DNA of 64,000 nucleotides from Krasilnikovozyma curviuscula (lineage: Eukaryota > Basidiomycota > Tremellomycetes > Cystofilobasidiales > Mrakiaceae). This document shows positions 1-11,902 of the stretch, in pieces. The notes under the pieces were generated by a model. It did no database searches. It saw only the letters and a program-made list of their open reading frames with translations, and had not been told where the DNA came from. The DNA is taken from assembly GCA_014825775.1 (NCBI GenBank), contig MVAQ01000047.1, positions 47,636 to 111,635 of the forward strand, written 5' to 3'. The translations under genes and the position numbers were made by a program. Every line of letters begins with the position of its first letter. Position 1 is the first letter of the stretch.

Positions 1-117
1 TGTGTATCTGTTCGTCGTGCCGCAAGTTTTGCTTGTTATTTTCATTTGACACTTGAATAACGTCGTACGCGTGCACTGGCGTTTCGGCGTTTGTCTAAAG
101 CTTCCACTGCACGTAAA

Positions 118-1146
118 ATGTCAACGCTCCTCACAGCAACGTTCGACGATTCAGAATCAGAAGCAGATGAGGATTTTGTCCTACCTGATTCACCGACGAC
201 CTCAGAAGAAGCAGATGCACGAGCTGAAGCCAGATTACAGCAGCAGCACAAGCAGGACCACAAAGAGAAGGATGAGTCTGAGCAGAAAGTCGACGTGAAG
301 AGCTTGATGGAAGATTTCTATAATGAGGCTGGAGGAGCAGCTGGACCTAGTCAGCCTAGAAAGGAAGCACCTGCAAAAGTTGAAGTGGTCATCATCAAGA
401 CAGCGAGGAAGTTTGCTGGTGCTATCGTTCAGTGAGTGCCCGATTCGGAAAGCACTTTGATTACTAACTGCTATGGCTGATCCTACTTATTTACTGTTTC
501 TCTCTTCAGCGAGGATGTCGAGGTTCCCAAAGATTCTCCTGAAGCGGTCGCGTACCTGGCCTCTCTGAAATCAGCTGCTACTCCACCTGGGCTGAGCACT
601 ACTTCTCCAACCATATCAGATCTGTTCGCGAGCCATCTGTCATCAGCTCAAACATCATCTACGTCGTCTTCCGCTTCCCAATCAACAGGCCCCCAACGGC
701 CCTCGCCTTCTTTGACACATCTTCAGACAAATCCGCCGCTTCAGAAGGGTGGCCCGCCAAGAAAGAGAAAAGCAAGTAGCTTAGAAGCATTATCAGCTGT
801 TGCGTCGGTGAAAGCAAAGAAAATGACTACAATGGAGAAAGTGAGTGTCGCTGCTACATTCAAACTGGCTATTTGGCGAGATGTCTGCCCGGTAAATTGA
901 CCTTAAGTTCTCTTGAATAGTCTGCTCTGGACTGGAGGAATCACATAGGTCAGCTCTTTTGCTTTCTAATGTTTCCGGCGTCCAATGCGATGCTGATAGT
1001 CTGTGTTTAACCCCCCACTCGCGCCCAAACAATCAGCGTCAGAAGATCCAAGCGTAGCAGAACAACTGAACGCCAACAAAAAGTCGAACTCTTCTTATCT
1101 GGCCAAGGCTGACTTCTTGCAAAGGGTAGATGATAGGCAGAGCTAG
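118..1146 (+). CDS. SWC5: SWR1-complex subunit Swc5 (BCNT/CFDP1 family)
   Basis: Swc5 is a subunit of the SWR1 remodeller that exchanges H2A for H2A.Z in nucleosomes. Four exons fit (118-431, 510-840, 921-948, 1037-1146), giving 260 residues. The N-terminus is highly acidic (DDSESEADEDF). The middle is Ser/Thr/Pro rich with a basic RKRK patch. The C-terminus carries the BCNT-C signature: MTTMEKSALDWRNHI, then YLAKADFLQRVDDRQ at the very end. The tiny third exon (28 bases) encodes the SALDWRNHI core and is easily missed. The ATG at 118 is used; an in-frame TTG at 91 is not a likely start. The family call rests on the C-terminal motif and the acidic N-terminus; the SWR1 role is by homology. Confidence 0.88.
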
Positions 1147-1401
1147 ATGAGTCTGGTAGTGTAGTCGCGCCTTTTAAGCAGGGTCAAATGGAACAAGCGG
1201 GATCATTGGAAGGTGTTGGAATGTTGTACTAGGCCATCAGTTCCATGTTTAAATGGGTGTTCCGTATGAAAATTGTTGTAAAGAAAATAACATCACATGC
1301 ACATGGCGCTCTCGTCACCGTCCGCTTTTATCTCTCTCGCTTGAAGACGACCTCACCCTAACCACCATTCCCTCCTGGACGCCAAATCCAAGTCTGCAAT
1401 T

Positions 1402-3866
1402 ATGGTCGGTTGCTTCTCCTCTCTCCTGTCCAACAAAGTCTCTTCAAATGACCGTCAGATTCTCAGCAACTTCGACGAGGCTATTGAGAAGGCAGCACCC
1501 CCTCAGTACTATTCCGGCGACGTCTATTCTGCGTTTTCTAAGGATGACCAGGTGCGAGCTCAGAAGGAGGCCATTGCTGAGGTAAAAATGCTGATGGAAG
1601 AGCAGAAGGTTGACATGTAGTGAGTAACCTGGATGGCACCTTTTTGGTGGAGCAGCGTCCGCATGACTGCCCCTCCAGCGGTTCGAGTTGCGGTGTGGAA
1701 TTTCACTGACCACTCTGCTTCGGTTGGACATAGCCTCGTATCGAGCGATGATAACCATCTGTCTGAGTATGTCGCCGATAGCGAGAGGAGGATCAGGTTC
1801 TTGTCTGGCTACAGTGAGTCCCCCTCCTTCGGAAGTGAGGCTGCCACAGCTGACGGTCTCCGGTTTTTGTTTCCAGCGGGGCATGGAGATCTCATCATCA
1901 CAAAGACGTAGGTATATTGCAGAGCCATCCTATAATTTGAAGTCATACTAACGATGACGGCGATCGAAACAGCATCAACTACTTATATGTCAATCCGATT
2001 TACTGGATTCAAGCAGACAACGAGGTCTGCAAGGATATCTGGACCATCATCAGAGTTGGAAACAAAGGTCAGCTACCATGGTCCAAGGACGAGAAGGTCA
2101 TTTTGGACGGCCGCTTTGGATTTGATCCTGCACTCTCATCATCGACCACCATTCAAAGTCTTGTCGACCTCGGTGTCAATTTGAAACCAATTTCCGAAAA
2201 CCTCGTCGACAAGGTCTGGGGTGATGCGAAACCAAAGCGAAACACCGCTCCTCTTTTCTTACATGGAATCGAGTTCACTGGAATGGACACCAAGGAGAAG
2301 ATCTCGAACCTGCTCAAATCGCCAGAGTTCTCACCAAAAATAGTTGCTCCAGGTGTTAAACAAGCTCCTGCAGGCATTTTTGTCCCAGTTTTGGATGAGA
2401 TCGCATGGTTGTTGAACTTGCGGTGCATCGGAGACATCCCCAACACGCCGGTTTTCTACTCCTTCTTGTGGGTCTCGCCGTCGGAAACAGTCCTCTTTAT
2501 TGACAAGGTGAAGATTAATGAAGAAGTTCAGAAGTACTTGGATAGTCTCAAGATTCAGGTTCAAAATTATGACAACGCGCTGGTCTACATGAGGAACCTG
2601 GTCTCGAGTGAAACGTACAAGGGACAAAAGATCCTCACACCCTTGAGCATCAGTTACGCTGTTGAATCAACACTTGGAGAAGTAAGCTTTCTCGTTGATA
2701 ATGAGGACCTTTCTCTTCTGTTCACTAAGTCTCTTTCCTTCTTTAGGCAACTTCCAAAATCTTGAGTCCGATCACCACCGCTCGTGCTATCAAAAACCCA
2801 GTCGAAGTTGCAGGCTTCCGTGCAGCTTACTTGAGAGATGGAAGAGCGACAGTGAAATGGATCGGCTGGCTCGACGAAGCCATTAGAAAGAATGGCACTA
2901 AAATTGACGAGTTCCAGGCGGGCGAAGGTCTTACCAGATACCGTCGCGCTGAGAAGTACTTCAAAGGACTGGCCTACGATAACATCTCGGGAAGTGGTCC
3001 AAATGGTGCTCTTCCTCACTACTCTCCAGTGAAAGGAAAGTGCAGACAGGTTGACACGGAGACACCTTACGTCAACGACTCTGGTGCCCAGTATTTGGAT
3101 GCGACCATCGACACCACCAGAACTGTAGGTGCAAATTTGTTTCAATTTCGATTTACCATCTCGCTAATTCTTCTCTCGATCTATCTAGTACCACTTCGGA
3201 AAGCCAACTGATGAGCAGAAGGATTGCTTCACTCGAGCATTGAAAGGACACATTGCTCTCGACAGCCTCATCTTCCCTCAAGGCACAGCAGGAGCTGGAA
3301 TGGACGCCATGATAAGAAAATCACTGTGGGATGTGGGACTGAACTTCGGACATGGTATTGGTCATGGTATTGGTGAGTAATCCGTTCTCTAAAACTACGA
3401 GCTTTGCTTACCCTTGTCCTTGTAAAGGCGAATACTTGTCGGTTCACGAGGGACCTCAGGGTGTCCCACTCCCTTACCCTTTCACTGTCGGACATGTTAT
3501 TTCAAATGAACCTGGGTACTACAAAGAAGGGGAGTTTGGTTTGAGAATCGAATCAGCCATCGTATGCGAGAAATACACAGTAAGCATCTCGTCTTGCAGT
3601 CTTCTCGCTGTTTCGAAGCTGACATCTGGGATCATGTCCAGACTGAACATCAAATGGGAGGAGATATCTGGCTCCACTGGTCGAGGCTGACTAGAGTGCC
3701 CATTCAAAAGGACCTCGTGAACTTCAAGCTTCTGTCGCCGGAGGAGAAGCAATGGTTGAAGGAGCACAATCAGCAGTGTGTTGATGACCTTGAGCCACTT
3801 CTGGAGGGAGATGATAGGGCAAAGAAGTGGCTAAAGACTCAAACTGTTGGTTTCTGGGATCGATAG
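1402..3866 (+). CDS. Xaa-Pro aminopeptidase P (M24B metallopeptidase)
   Basis: A cytosolic-type aminopeptidase P that would remove an N-terminal residue preceding proline. Eight exons (1402-1619, 1734-1813, 1877-1907, 1973-2681, 2747-3124, 3189-3372, 3428-3579, 3642-3866) give 658 residues, close to the usual length of the long eukaryotic form. The N-terminal creatinase-like part has VDMYLVSSDDNH and FLSGYTG. The catalytic pita-bread domain has DSGAQYLDATIDTTRT (two metal Asp), GHGIGHGIGEYLSVHEGP (metal and proton-shuttle His) and NEPGYYKEGEFGLRIE (metal Glu). It ends in WLKEHNQ and a short basic tail. No signal peptide or mitochondrial presequence is evident at the ATG at 1402. The first intron uses GTGAGT at 1620, just after the codon for Met and the first two bases of Tyr. 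Confidence 0.93.
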
Positions 3867-3997
3867 GATTCTATAAAAATTAAAAACTCTTTTTACCTCT
3901 AAAACTGGTTGCGGCGACCCACCGCAAGCGACCGGAAGCTCGCTACATCGCCGGTCAAGATGTCGACTAAAAGTGACTCGAACTCCATCTCGAAAAA

Positions 3998-5469
3998 ATG
4001 GCCACACCTCAATCGACCTACCCGGAAGGTGCACAGAAACCTTCTTTTCAAGGGGTACAAGCTGCTTACAAAAGGATCCAGTAGGCTGCTCCATCGACCT
4101 AGTTTATTTACCTCTGTGAGAGACTTACCAAAATGATGTGTATCTTAGAAATCTCGTCCATGTTACCCCTATACTCTCTTCCAAAACATTGGACAAGCTA
4201 GCCAGCTCTCAGTTTGAAGGCGTTACCACTAAGAATGGGAAGAAAGTAAAAGTGGAAGTTGCTCTGAAAGCGGAGAATCTGCAAAAGATCGGTGGTGAGT
4301 ACCTTCCCCCCCGCTTTGTCATGGCAAGAAAGAGCTTACCCTCAGTTTGATATTGCACAGCTTTCAAGGCTCGAGGAGCTCTCAGTGCTCTTACAAAGTT
4401 CCTCGAAGAGAACGAGGATGAAGCCTCACCTCTTACGGTCTTCACCCACTCCAGTGGGAATCACGCTGGGGGCGTTGCATTTGCTTGCCAGTCAATGTCA
4501 ACACCAGAACGACCGATTACAGCAACGATTATTATGCCCTCAAACGCATCTGAAGCGAAGAAAGCCGCTGTGAGGACTTACGGAGGAACCGTCATCGAAT
4601 GCAGTCCTGACGCGAAGGCTAGAAAGGAAGCTTGCGATCAAGCGATGGAGAAGGTTGCCAGAGAGGGCGGAAGAGTATTGTTCATCAACAGCTATGATGA
4701 TGTGAATGTCATCCACGGTCAAGGAACGGTGCTCCTGCAGGCGTACGAAGAGCAACTCAGCAATGGACTTTGGCGTGATTCGTGGAAAGACGGGCCTGAT
4801 GTGATCATGACACCTCTTGGCGGTGGTGGACTTCTCAGTGGTACCTCGTTAACGGCCAAAGCAGTGTATCCCAAAGCCAAAATTGTTGGCGCTGAACCGG
4901 AAGGTAAGCTCTTGTTTCGTATTTTGGTTTCTCAAGGTCTTTCTGACTAATGGATTGTGGATTTTGGTTACCAGGAGCAAACGATGCAGCACAAGGGTTC
5001 AAGAGCGGTACCTGGCATCCCGCGTTGAATCCCACCCATACTGTCGCGGATGGCTTGCTCACGGCGCTAGGTGAGACCTTTACCAGCTCTATATCACCTG
5101 CTTCTCATTCTCAATTTTTGCGATGAAGGTTTCTTAACGTTCCCAACTATCCTCAAAAACGTTGATCACATCTTCACCGCACCAGACTGTTCTATCATCC
5201 TGGCAATGCGCTTTGTTTGGGAGCGAATGAAGGTGATTGTAGAACCTAGTGGATGCCTTCCGCTGGCAGTGCTATTGGGGGATGCTCTTGGTGGACCAAA
5301 AGAAAATTCTGGAGCGGGCTGGAAGGATCTGGTTCTCGACATCGCCGAGAACAAGGAAGCCAACGAGAAGGAGGACACAGTGGTTGTGAAAGTCTTCGCT
5401 GTGTTCTCAGGTGGAAACTGCGAATTCAAGAAGATATTTGAGATGTTTGAAAGCTTAGAATCCAGCTAG
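3998..5469 (+). CDS. Serine racemase / threonine dehydratase-like PLP enzyme
   Basis: A fold-type II pyridoxal-phosphate enzyme of the serine racemase/biosynthetic threonine dehydratase family. Five exons (3998-4080, 4149-4294, 4361-4903, 4975-5070, 5129-5469) give 402 residues. Visible motifs are VTPIL (substrate side), AFKARGA with the PLP lysine, THSSGNHAGG (substrate loop), a GGGGLLSG phosphate-binding loop and VEPSG near the end. The length and lack of a C-terminal ACT regulatory domain favour the serine racemase/Sry1 type over biosynthetic Ilv1. Racemase versus dehydratase activity cannot be separated by eye. The protein is tail-to-tail with the unknown minus-strand gene that ends at 5963. 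Confidence 0.9.
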
Positions 5470-5962
5470 ATGGTTTCACTATATCAACAATGAATAGTCG
5501 AGTTGCTTTCTACGAGCATGTTGAGATTGTCGGCATTCTCGATGTGGCTACCAATAAGGTGGTTGTTGCTAAGATCATTGTTCAGAGGTGTCATAGGCTT
5601 GAAAGAGGGGATGGAGAAGCCATCCTTTCTCGATGGATCTATATTTGGATAATATCTCCATTATTTGCTCAGTTCTGAAAGAAGATCGAACAGCCATCAC
5701 ACATGACAGAAGTTGAAGTATAAATTTTGAAGACAAAAGAGCAACATAACAAAGAAGTTGAAGCAGTGGGAATTCAAGAAACGGATGACGGTTCACTTCA
5801 GAATAATGGAACATGTATGTCGATGTACAAATATAAAACATCAAGCGCAATAGATGATGCGAAGCAATACCGCTTTTTGAGTGCATACAAAGTGTAAGCG
5901 ATGTTGTGTAGTGATCCATGCGTGAGATCAGAGATGCGAGTTGACGATGGTAGTTGAACGCT
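5470..5962. other. Convergent intergenic region
   Basis: About 490 bases between the stop of the serine racemase gene and the stop of the minus-strand gene. Short open frames occur on both strands, but none has a start, splice structure or recognisable motif. It presumably holds the two 3' untranslated regions. Confidence 0.5.
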
Positions 5963-7242
5963 TCAAGCGTAGCCCCATTTAGATTTGATGTAGTGCCAGA
6001 CAGGCTCCATTTCTGGGTGGATTTGAGAGAACCATTCGAGATCTTCACAGCGCGCCGGGTCGACTGAAAACAGGAGACAAGGTGCGGGAAACAGATGTCA
6101 GTACGCTTGGCAGAAAGAAGGTAATTGAGTGAGCGACTAACTGGAATCGGGAAAGTTCCGCAGCATGAACAGGACTTCCTCTTCCGCCGTGGAGTCGGCC
6201 GTCATTACTCTCAGCGAAGCTCGTACGAATCTGTCGGCAGAAGAGAGAAATAGTCAGATCACAGCGACGTTACAGGCGATTGAGGTAAGGGAGACGCACT
6301 CGGTGATGTTGAGAAAAAAAAGATCTTCAAGTACTATTAGTGTGGAAGGTTCTGACTCGTCCTCACTCCATGCGAGGATCCGAGGGCCATATCTGGAAAA
6401 AGAGGTTTGGCTGATCAGCAAAGACGATCAACTCGACACAGCAGCAGCTCGTTGTGGACTCGCTCTCCTGCTGGAAAAACATCTATTCGGACGACCATCG
6501 CGGCTCGTTGGTAGAATACACTTTGATAATCCAGTTGGGGAGCGAGTGATCTGAAACAAAAACAGCACATGAAACGCATCAGCGTCGAACTACAAGCGAA
6601 GGTTAGAATCGACACACTGACAAGAATCCGCCGTTTGTGTCCAAATCGTTTGCACTATTCAGTGCCTTCTTCACATGTCGCAAAGCCGCTCCAACTGTGC
6701 AATTAATGCTGATTTCAGATTGGCCTGATCCGAGTACAGCAGGAAGCAGCCCGCCGCTGAACTGTGAGCACAAGTAACGTTTGTTATAATCAAGGAAAGA
6801 AAGAGATAAACAAATTTGAGCAATAATTTACAGCATGGGGGATGCCATAGATTCGATTCGCCTCATCAAAGTATCTCAAAAGAACACCACTCAAGGCTTT
6901 CGCAGCTTCGAGATGAAAACTACAATTTCTACCGACATTACCATCAATACGACTCTCGTCAGCACCACCCGTGGATAAAGAAGAGATGGGGAGTTCGCTG
7001 TGGAGAAAGTATTGGTCCTCTGGGAGGGCTGAAGGCGATACGGCGTACTCTGTCTGTGAATCGTCATCTGATATCGAGATTTCTTGGTCGTCAGAGGACG
7101 AGGCTGACGAGTGCTCATCGATGTAGCGTGCAGCATCGTTGGGAGATGATCCAAGGGAGGATATGTCTTCAATGTGCTTCAACATGATCTGGGCCGTTGG
7201 GAAAGGCAAGAAAGATGGTGTTGTTGTGAAGGAGGTAGCCAT
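5963..7242 (-). CDS. Unrecognised acidic protein, exon 3 uncertain
   Basis: I do not recognise this protein. The first exon (7242-6832) encodes MATSFTTTPSFLPFPTAQ followed by an Asp/Ser-rich stretch and a helical EAAKALSGVLLRYFDEANR. Splicing at a GTAAAT donor leads to exon 2 (from 6761), reading FSGGLLPAVLGSGQSEIS and ISINCTVGAALRHVKKAL. The C-terminal exons are clear: RASLRVMTADSTAEEEVL joined by a GTTAGT intron to 6063-5963, which ends CEDLEWFSQIHPEMEP and then HYIKSKWGYA. The middle, about 6560-6380, is ambiguous. Two splice solutions reach the IWPSDPRM segment, one retaining VELIVFADQPNLFFQ and one skipping it. No catalytic motif or transmembrane segment is visible. It may be lineage-restricted. 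Confidence 0.6.
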
Positions 7243-9617
7243 CGCTGGGTCACAGCTGTGGTTTTGAGTGGATGGCGATGACGAGGATGATGGGATGCAG
7301 TTCCTTCTTAGATCAAATAGCGATGTTTAGATTAAAAGAAGAGGGAGAGAATATTCAGCTGGCGCTGGCTTTGACGAGGCTCTGCTGTACGCTGCTGTGT
7401 TGCATGAATGGACCGACCGATGGCTCTTTACACCTTGATTCCCTCTAACCAGCTCAGTCAATGAGAGTCCTGGCCCGGTACAGATATACGAACGAGATGG
7501 TGGTTGGAATGGAGCGTCCACCTCGCAAAAATGAGAAGAACAAGCAGCTGATTTGCGCTTTGATCGCTTTCCAAGAGTCTGGTCAGGTGTGGTCGGAGCG
7601 ATGAAGTTTCGACTGCACCTCGCGAGGCCCTTCGATCAAGTTCCTGAGTAAAGGGGCCTATGCAAACGTGGAAATAGCCAAGCGAGGAGCGACCGAAACA
7701 GTGGCTGCTTTTCGGGCTAGAGAAGGAAGGGGCGGCTCCTGATCCCTCGAAACTCATCGGTGAAGGCGACGAAACACGTGTTGATCGCTGTGCACTGCTC
7801 CGGACAAGTGAGAGATGCCATAGGAAGAGTCGGTGTAGTTCTAAGGGGCCTTTGAGGAGTTGATGGACCCCATCGCCTGTTTGTGTATCGAAGACGCGAT
7901 GATTTGAACAACACAGCGTACTAAACAAACCAAGGTCACAGACATCGAGTTCAGCTCCTAACAGAAGTCGATTCTCGTATAGCGAGAAATAGGGGACCAA
8001 ATGGGTTAGTTCCACGGGAAAGAGACCAAACACGCGCGTCTCTCGCGATGGGCACAATATAGATTGCTCAGCTGCTCGGGATTGGGGATTGGATATATCC
8101 CTAACAAAGGTGCCGCCGATGTTTTGTCGCTGTTGAAAGAGGGGATGGAGCGGTGAAGCAGCTTGCAAGAGGCACCAGTAAGGAGAAATTGCGTTTGGAA
8201 CAGATCATAGCAAACAAAGGGGTCGCAAGCTGCATATCCACTATTGAGCTGGACAGAAAGAAAAAAAAATAAAGACATGTATAATATATTTGTACCCTCA
8301 TGATTCCATGTTTCCTGGTAAGAGCACCAGGAGAAACAAAATGCGGAAGTACTCTATGCGAGCGAGTTTTTCATCATGAGGGAGGTTGCGGTTGATTCTG
8401 CCAGAGTTTTCCCAGAACGAACATCTCTCTAGTATGAAGACGTACTCTTGAATAGACAATGGCGTGGTAGTGTAGTGTCGTAGGTGCAGCTTTGTGAGAG
8501 CTGCAGCGGGGTGTGTAGAGGAAATAGGAAGCAGAGGAAACGGAACAATAAATGAAGAGAAAGAGAAAGAGAGAACAGGAGAGAGAGAAGGAAAAGGTTC
8601 AGGGTTCGTCAGTATAACGGCAGAGGTCTTCAAAAGAGGTTGTAGGTGCGTCGAGGAGGTCGTGGTTGCGTCCCAGAAAGCGCAAGGGAGGATCGAAGAA
8701 AATAAAAGACCAGACGCGTGTCCGGAGTTTTAAAGCCGTGGCTGGAGTGCCAGGGGGACAGCTTGGAAGCTTAGAGTTTGTAGATACTCTTGAGTTATTT
8801 CCATGTGCATAAGTCTTATGTGTATAAATATCAATGGGCTGTTTCATTCTTGCGATGCCTGTCAATAAGCGTCAAAGTTGCGTCAACAAATTACGCTAAC
8901 AACAAAGAGTACCTGGTCCTAGTATCCTTGGAAACTAATGGAGTAGTACTACTATTCAGTGCAGTTATCATTTTGACTGAAAGATGAGTATTGAAGACTT
9001 CTAATGTTCTGTCTGGAACGCGGGATGTAAACAAAGGAGCTGTGATGATGTAAAATCACCCTTCCTTCAAAAAGCAACAATCCAATAGGGTCTTCAGAAG
9101 TTATAAAAACATTATTGTTATGTTCTGATCCACTTGGAGAGATGTTAAGGCAGAAATATCACTTCTCCGGAAATTCTCCCACGACCAAAACTACAAAAAT
9201 TCTCGTGGCGCGCGCTGGGAATGACTACCCTCAGGCATGCGGCATAGTGGTGTGAGACCCTTAGCTTCAAGATTTCGTACGTGGAACCCTCCTTGCTGTT
9301 AGTCGTGCAGACCAGATACTTACTCTTCACTGAATTTGTAGATCAAAGTTAGTATCAATTTCTATCAGGGTCAGCAGGTTAGGGACGATACTAGGTGGCT
9401 ACAGTTGGCGAGAGGCGGTCGGGAGCTCTTTGAACAGATGAGACAGATTTGGAAAGGTTGGGAAGGATGGGGATGTAAAGCGCTGCTGAAATTGAGGGGG
9501 TTTAAGCTGATGTGGGAAGGAACTGTTGGGGCTGGCACGATGGAAACCCCTTGCGACCTGCGTCCAAACTCTGAAATCTGACTACGACCTTCCGTTTCTT
9601 CTTTACTCCAAAATAGA
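7243..9617. other. Long stretch without a secure gene
   Basis: About 2.4 kb between the start of the unknown minus-strand gene and the RPL4 start. It must contain the promoters of both. Apart from one 236-codon minus-strand open frame (listed separately) I see only short frames without recognisable motifs. There is a purine-rich run near 8540-8600 and a pyrimidine-rich stretch just upstream of RPL4 (9585-9610), as is common for highly expressed fungal genes. No tRNA, repeat family or transposon ends were seen. Confidence 0.5.
7458..8168 (-). CDS. Possible hypothetical protein, 236 codons
   Basis: A single uninterrupted minus-strand frame lying in the otherwise empty 7.2-9.6 kb stretch. The translation is rich in Ser, Leu, Arg and His, has no recognisable domain, and includes segments such as RVFGLFPVELTHLVPYFSL and SPMSFEGSGAAPSFSS. 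Arguing for it: its length, well above most chance frames here. Arguing against it: nearly every real gene nearby is split by introns, and the composition resembles non-coding or antisense translation. It could also be part of a long transcript leader. I would not rely on it. Confidence 0.22.
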   Translation of the reverse strand: MQAASPLHPLFQQRQNIGGTFVRDISNPQSRAAEQSILCPSRETRVFGLFPVELTHLVPYFSLYENRLLLGAELDVCDLGLFSTLCCSNHRVFDTQTGDGVHQLLKGPLELHRLFLWHLSLVRSSAQRSTRVSSPSPMSFEGSGAAPSFSSPKSSHCFGRSSLGYFHVCIGPFTQELDRRASRGAVETSSLRPHLTRLLESDQSANQLLVLLIFARWTLHSNHHLVRISVPGQDSH

Positions 9618-11199
9618 ATGGCCAGCAGACCAGTTGTCAACTTCTACACCGAAGCCGGAGGTTAGTTTTCTTACTCTGGGAGCTCAGCTCGCACGACAAA
9701 GGATAGAAACTAATTTACCTTGCCCTTGCTCTCTGTGTGGAATTCAATAGAGGCCTCCGGTTCCCTCCCTCTCCCAGCTGTCTTGACTGCTCCTATCCGT
9801 TTGGATATTGTCTCTGCTGTTCACAGTATGTCCTTTAATCCTTCAAGGAAACCATCTCAATCTTGCCTCTGAAATTTTGCTGATCCTGTTGATCCTTTCG
9901 TACCACAGAGTCCATTGCTAAGAACAAGAGACAGGCTTACTCCGTCGCTGAGAAGGCCGGTCACCAAACCTCTGCTGAGTCCTGGGGTACTGGTCGTGCT
10001 GTTGCCCGTATTCCTCGTGTTGGAGGATCTGGTACCCACAGAGCCGGTCAAGTGAGTAATTTCACCCTTCGCTTTGGATTCAAACCTTTGACTCAGAATT
10101 GTCATTGTTCGTCTGTGTAGGCCGCTTTCGGTAACATGTGCAGAGGTGGTAGAATGTTCGCCCCAACCAAGACCTGGAGAAAATGGCACATCAAGGTCAA
10201 CCAGAACCAGCGCCGATTCGCCGTCGTCTCCGCCCTCGCTGCTTCTGCCCTCCCAGCTCTTGTTCTTGCCAGAGGACACAGAGTCGAGGAGATTGAGGAG
10301 GTCCCATTGGTCGTCTCTGACGCCGTCGAGAGCTACACCAAGACCAAGGAGGCCGTTGCCCTCTTGAAGGCCACCAAGGCGTACAACGACGTCATCAAGG
10401 TCTCCAACAGCAGAAAGATCAGAGCCGGAAAGGGCAAGATGAGAAACAGAAGACACAGACAGAGACGTGGTCCTTTGATTGTTTACAAGGAGGACAACGG
10501 TATCGTCAAGGCCTTCAGAAACATCCCAGGTGTCGAGCTCGTCCAGGTCACCAGACTTAACTTGCTCCAGTTGGCCCCAGGTGGTCACCTCGGTAGATTC
10601 GTCATCTGGACCCAGGGTGGTGAGTAGCGACAATTTCGCAATAATAAAAATTTGGCGCTGACCTCCTGAATCTGTCTTCGCAGCTTTCGCCCTCCTTGAC
10701 GAAGTTTTCGGTACCTTCGACAAGGCCTCTTCCTACAAGAAGGACTACTTCCTCCCAACTGCCAAGATCGCCAACACTGACGTTACCAGAACCAGTGAGT
10801 TGATCGACTTCTTCGGATCTTTCTATTTATTCTCTTCCCACATACTAACAACTGCTCTGCTTGCTTCTCTCCAGTCAACTCTGATGAAATCCAGTCCGTC
10901 CTCAGAGTCGGTGGACAAAAGATCGCCAAGAGACCTTTCACCCAAAAGAAGAGTAAGTCACTTCGCCGTTTTCTCACCTAGCATCCTACGTCTGAAATTG
11001 ACATGCACTCTTTTTTCTTTGTCTTCCTTCAGACCCTCTCAAGAACGCCGGTGTCATGGCTTCCCTCAACCCATACGCTGCTTCTGCCAAGAGAGCCGCC
11101 ATCAAGATCGCTGAGCGAAAAGCTAAGGGATCCACCAAGAAATCCATCCCAGGTGGTGCCGCTGGTGAATCCTTCCTCAAGACTTTGGTCTCTGCTTAA
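9618..11199 (+). CDS. RPL4: 60S ribosomal protein L4 (uL4)
   Basis: A component of the large ribosomal subunit that lines the peptide exit tunnel. Seven exons (9618-9660, 9751-9825, 9909-10051, 10121-10619, 10684-10794, 10875-10952, 11033-11199) give 371 residues, as expected for eukaryotic uL4. Recognisable segments are [14 protein letters not shown], the tunnel loop [33 protein letters not shown], and the C-terminal lysine-rich tail ending in SFLKTLVSA. Codon choice is strongly biased (AGA, GGT, CTC/TTG, AAG), as expected for a highly expressed gene. That bias also leaves a long antisense open frame that should be ignored. Two of the six introns fall within the first 70 codons. Confidence 0.98.
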
Positions 11200-11902
11200 A
11201 CAGTCAATTTGCATTCGCGTTGAAATGTTGCTGAGGCTGGGGTTTTAGATAGAAGGACGCATGTCGCTTTTTATGATTGGGATTTATGATCTATGCCGTT
11301 CTTAATTCCAAAATACTCTTCCCACTGCAAGTCTTCTTCTTCTTTTATTTAAATGATTCGAGATAATAGAGAGCGCACTCCTTTGTTATCCGGAGGCAAG
11401 GACTGCGCGGTGTCAGGACGAAAGCAGCTGTGTCTTACGGGAAGGAGTTTGAGCTTTTTTTGAATTGGGATTTCTTCCGGTCATATTAAAGGGAGACCTT
11501 CTTCTCACGAAATTCCATCCAGAACTCGGAACAAATTTGCATCCAGCAGGCCAGCCCCAATAATCTCTTTCGCAGCCAGTGTGCATCGCACCAGTTCGAG
11601 ATTTTCGCATCGGAAACCTAATTCACCCAATTTTTATCGGCTAGGCTGGTCCCAACCACCAACTCGTCATCTCCCGAGGGTTCTTCCTGTATTCAAGGGA
11701 CACTGACAGCACCTTGACTGGTCAACTGGTCAATCAAGGCAGCACTCGAACCATCGAACAGCACAAGCGTTGATCGGTTGGTCGGGTTGGCTCATTTCCA
11801 CCACGCCTTGCCTTGCTGTCACTGCAGATTGGCCTGCAACTGAAACTAATCGAATACCTGGCAAATTATCCCCTAGATAAACGCTAGCTTCAACACTTCA
11901 AG
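11200..11902. other. Intergenic region, RPL4 terminator and GT90 promoter
   Basis: About 700 bases between two plus-strand genes. No open frame with a recognisable product. Near 11712-11739 the sequence is locally self-complementary (CCTTGA ... TCAAGG) around two copies of CTGGTCAA. It lies about 165-190 bases before the downstream start codon and could be a binding site, but nothing firm can be said. Confidence 0.45.

Noticed and set aside
5575..6048. 157-codon minus-strand frame near the end of the unknown gene
   Set aside because: It overlaps the last exon of that gene in another frame; the spliced frame ending in KWGYA explains the region better.
9857..10723. 288-codon minus-strand open frame opposite RPL4
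   Set aside because: It is an antisense shadow of RPL4 created by strong codon bias; the plus-strand ribosomal protein is certain and the antisense translation has no motif.
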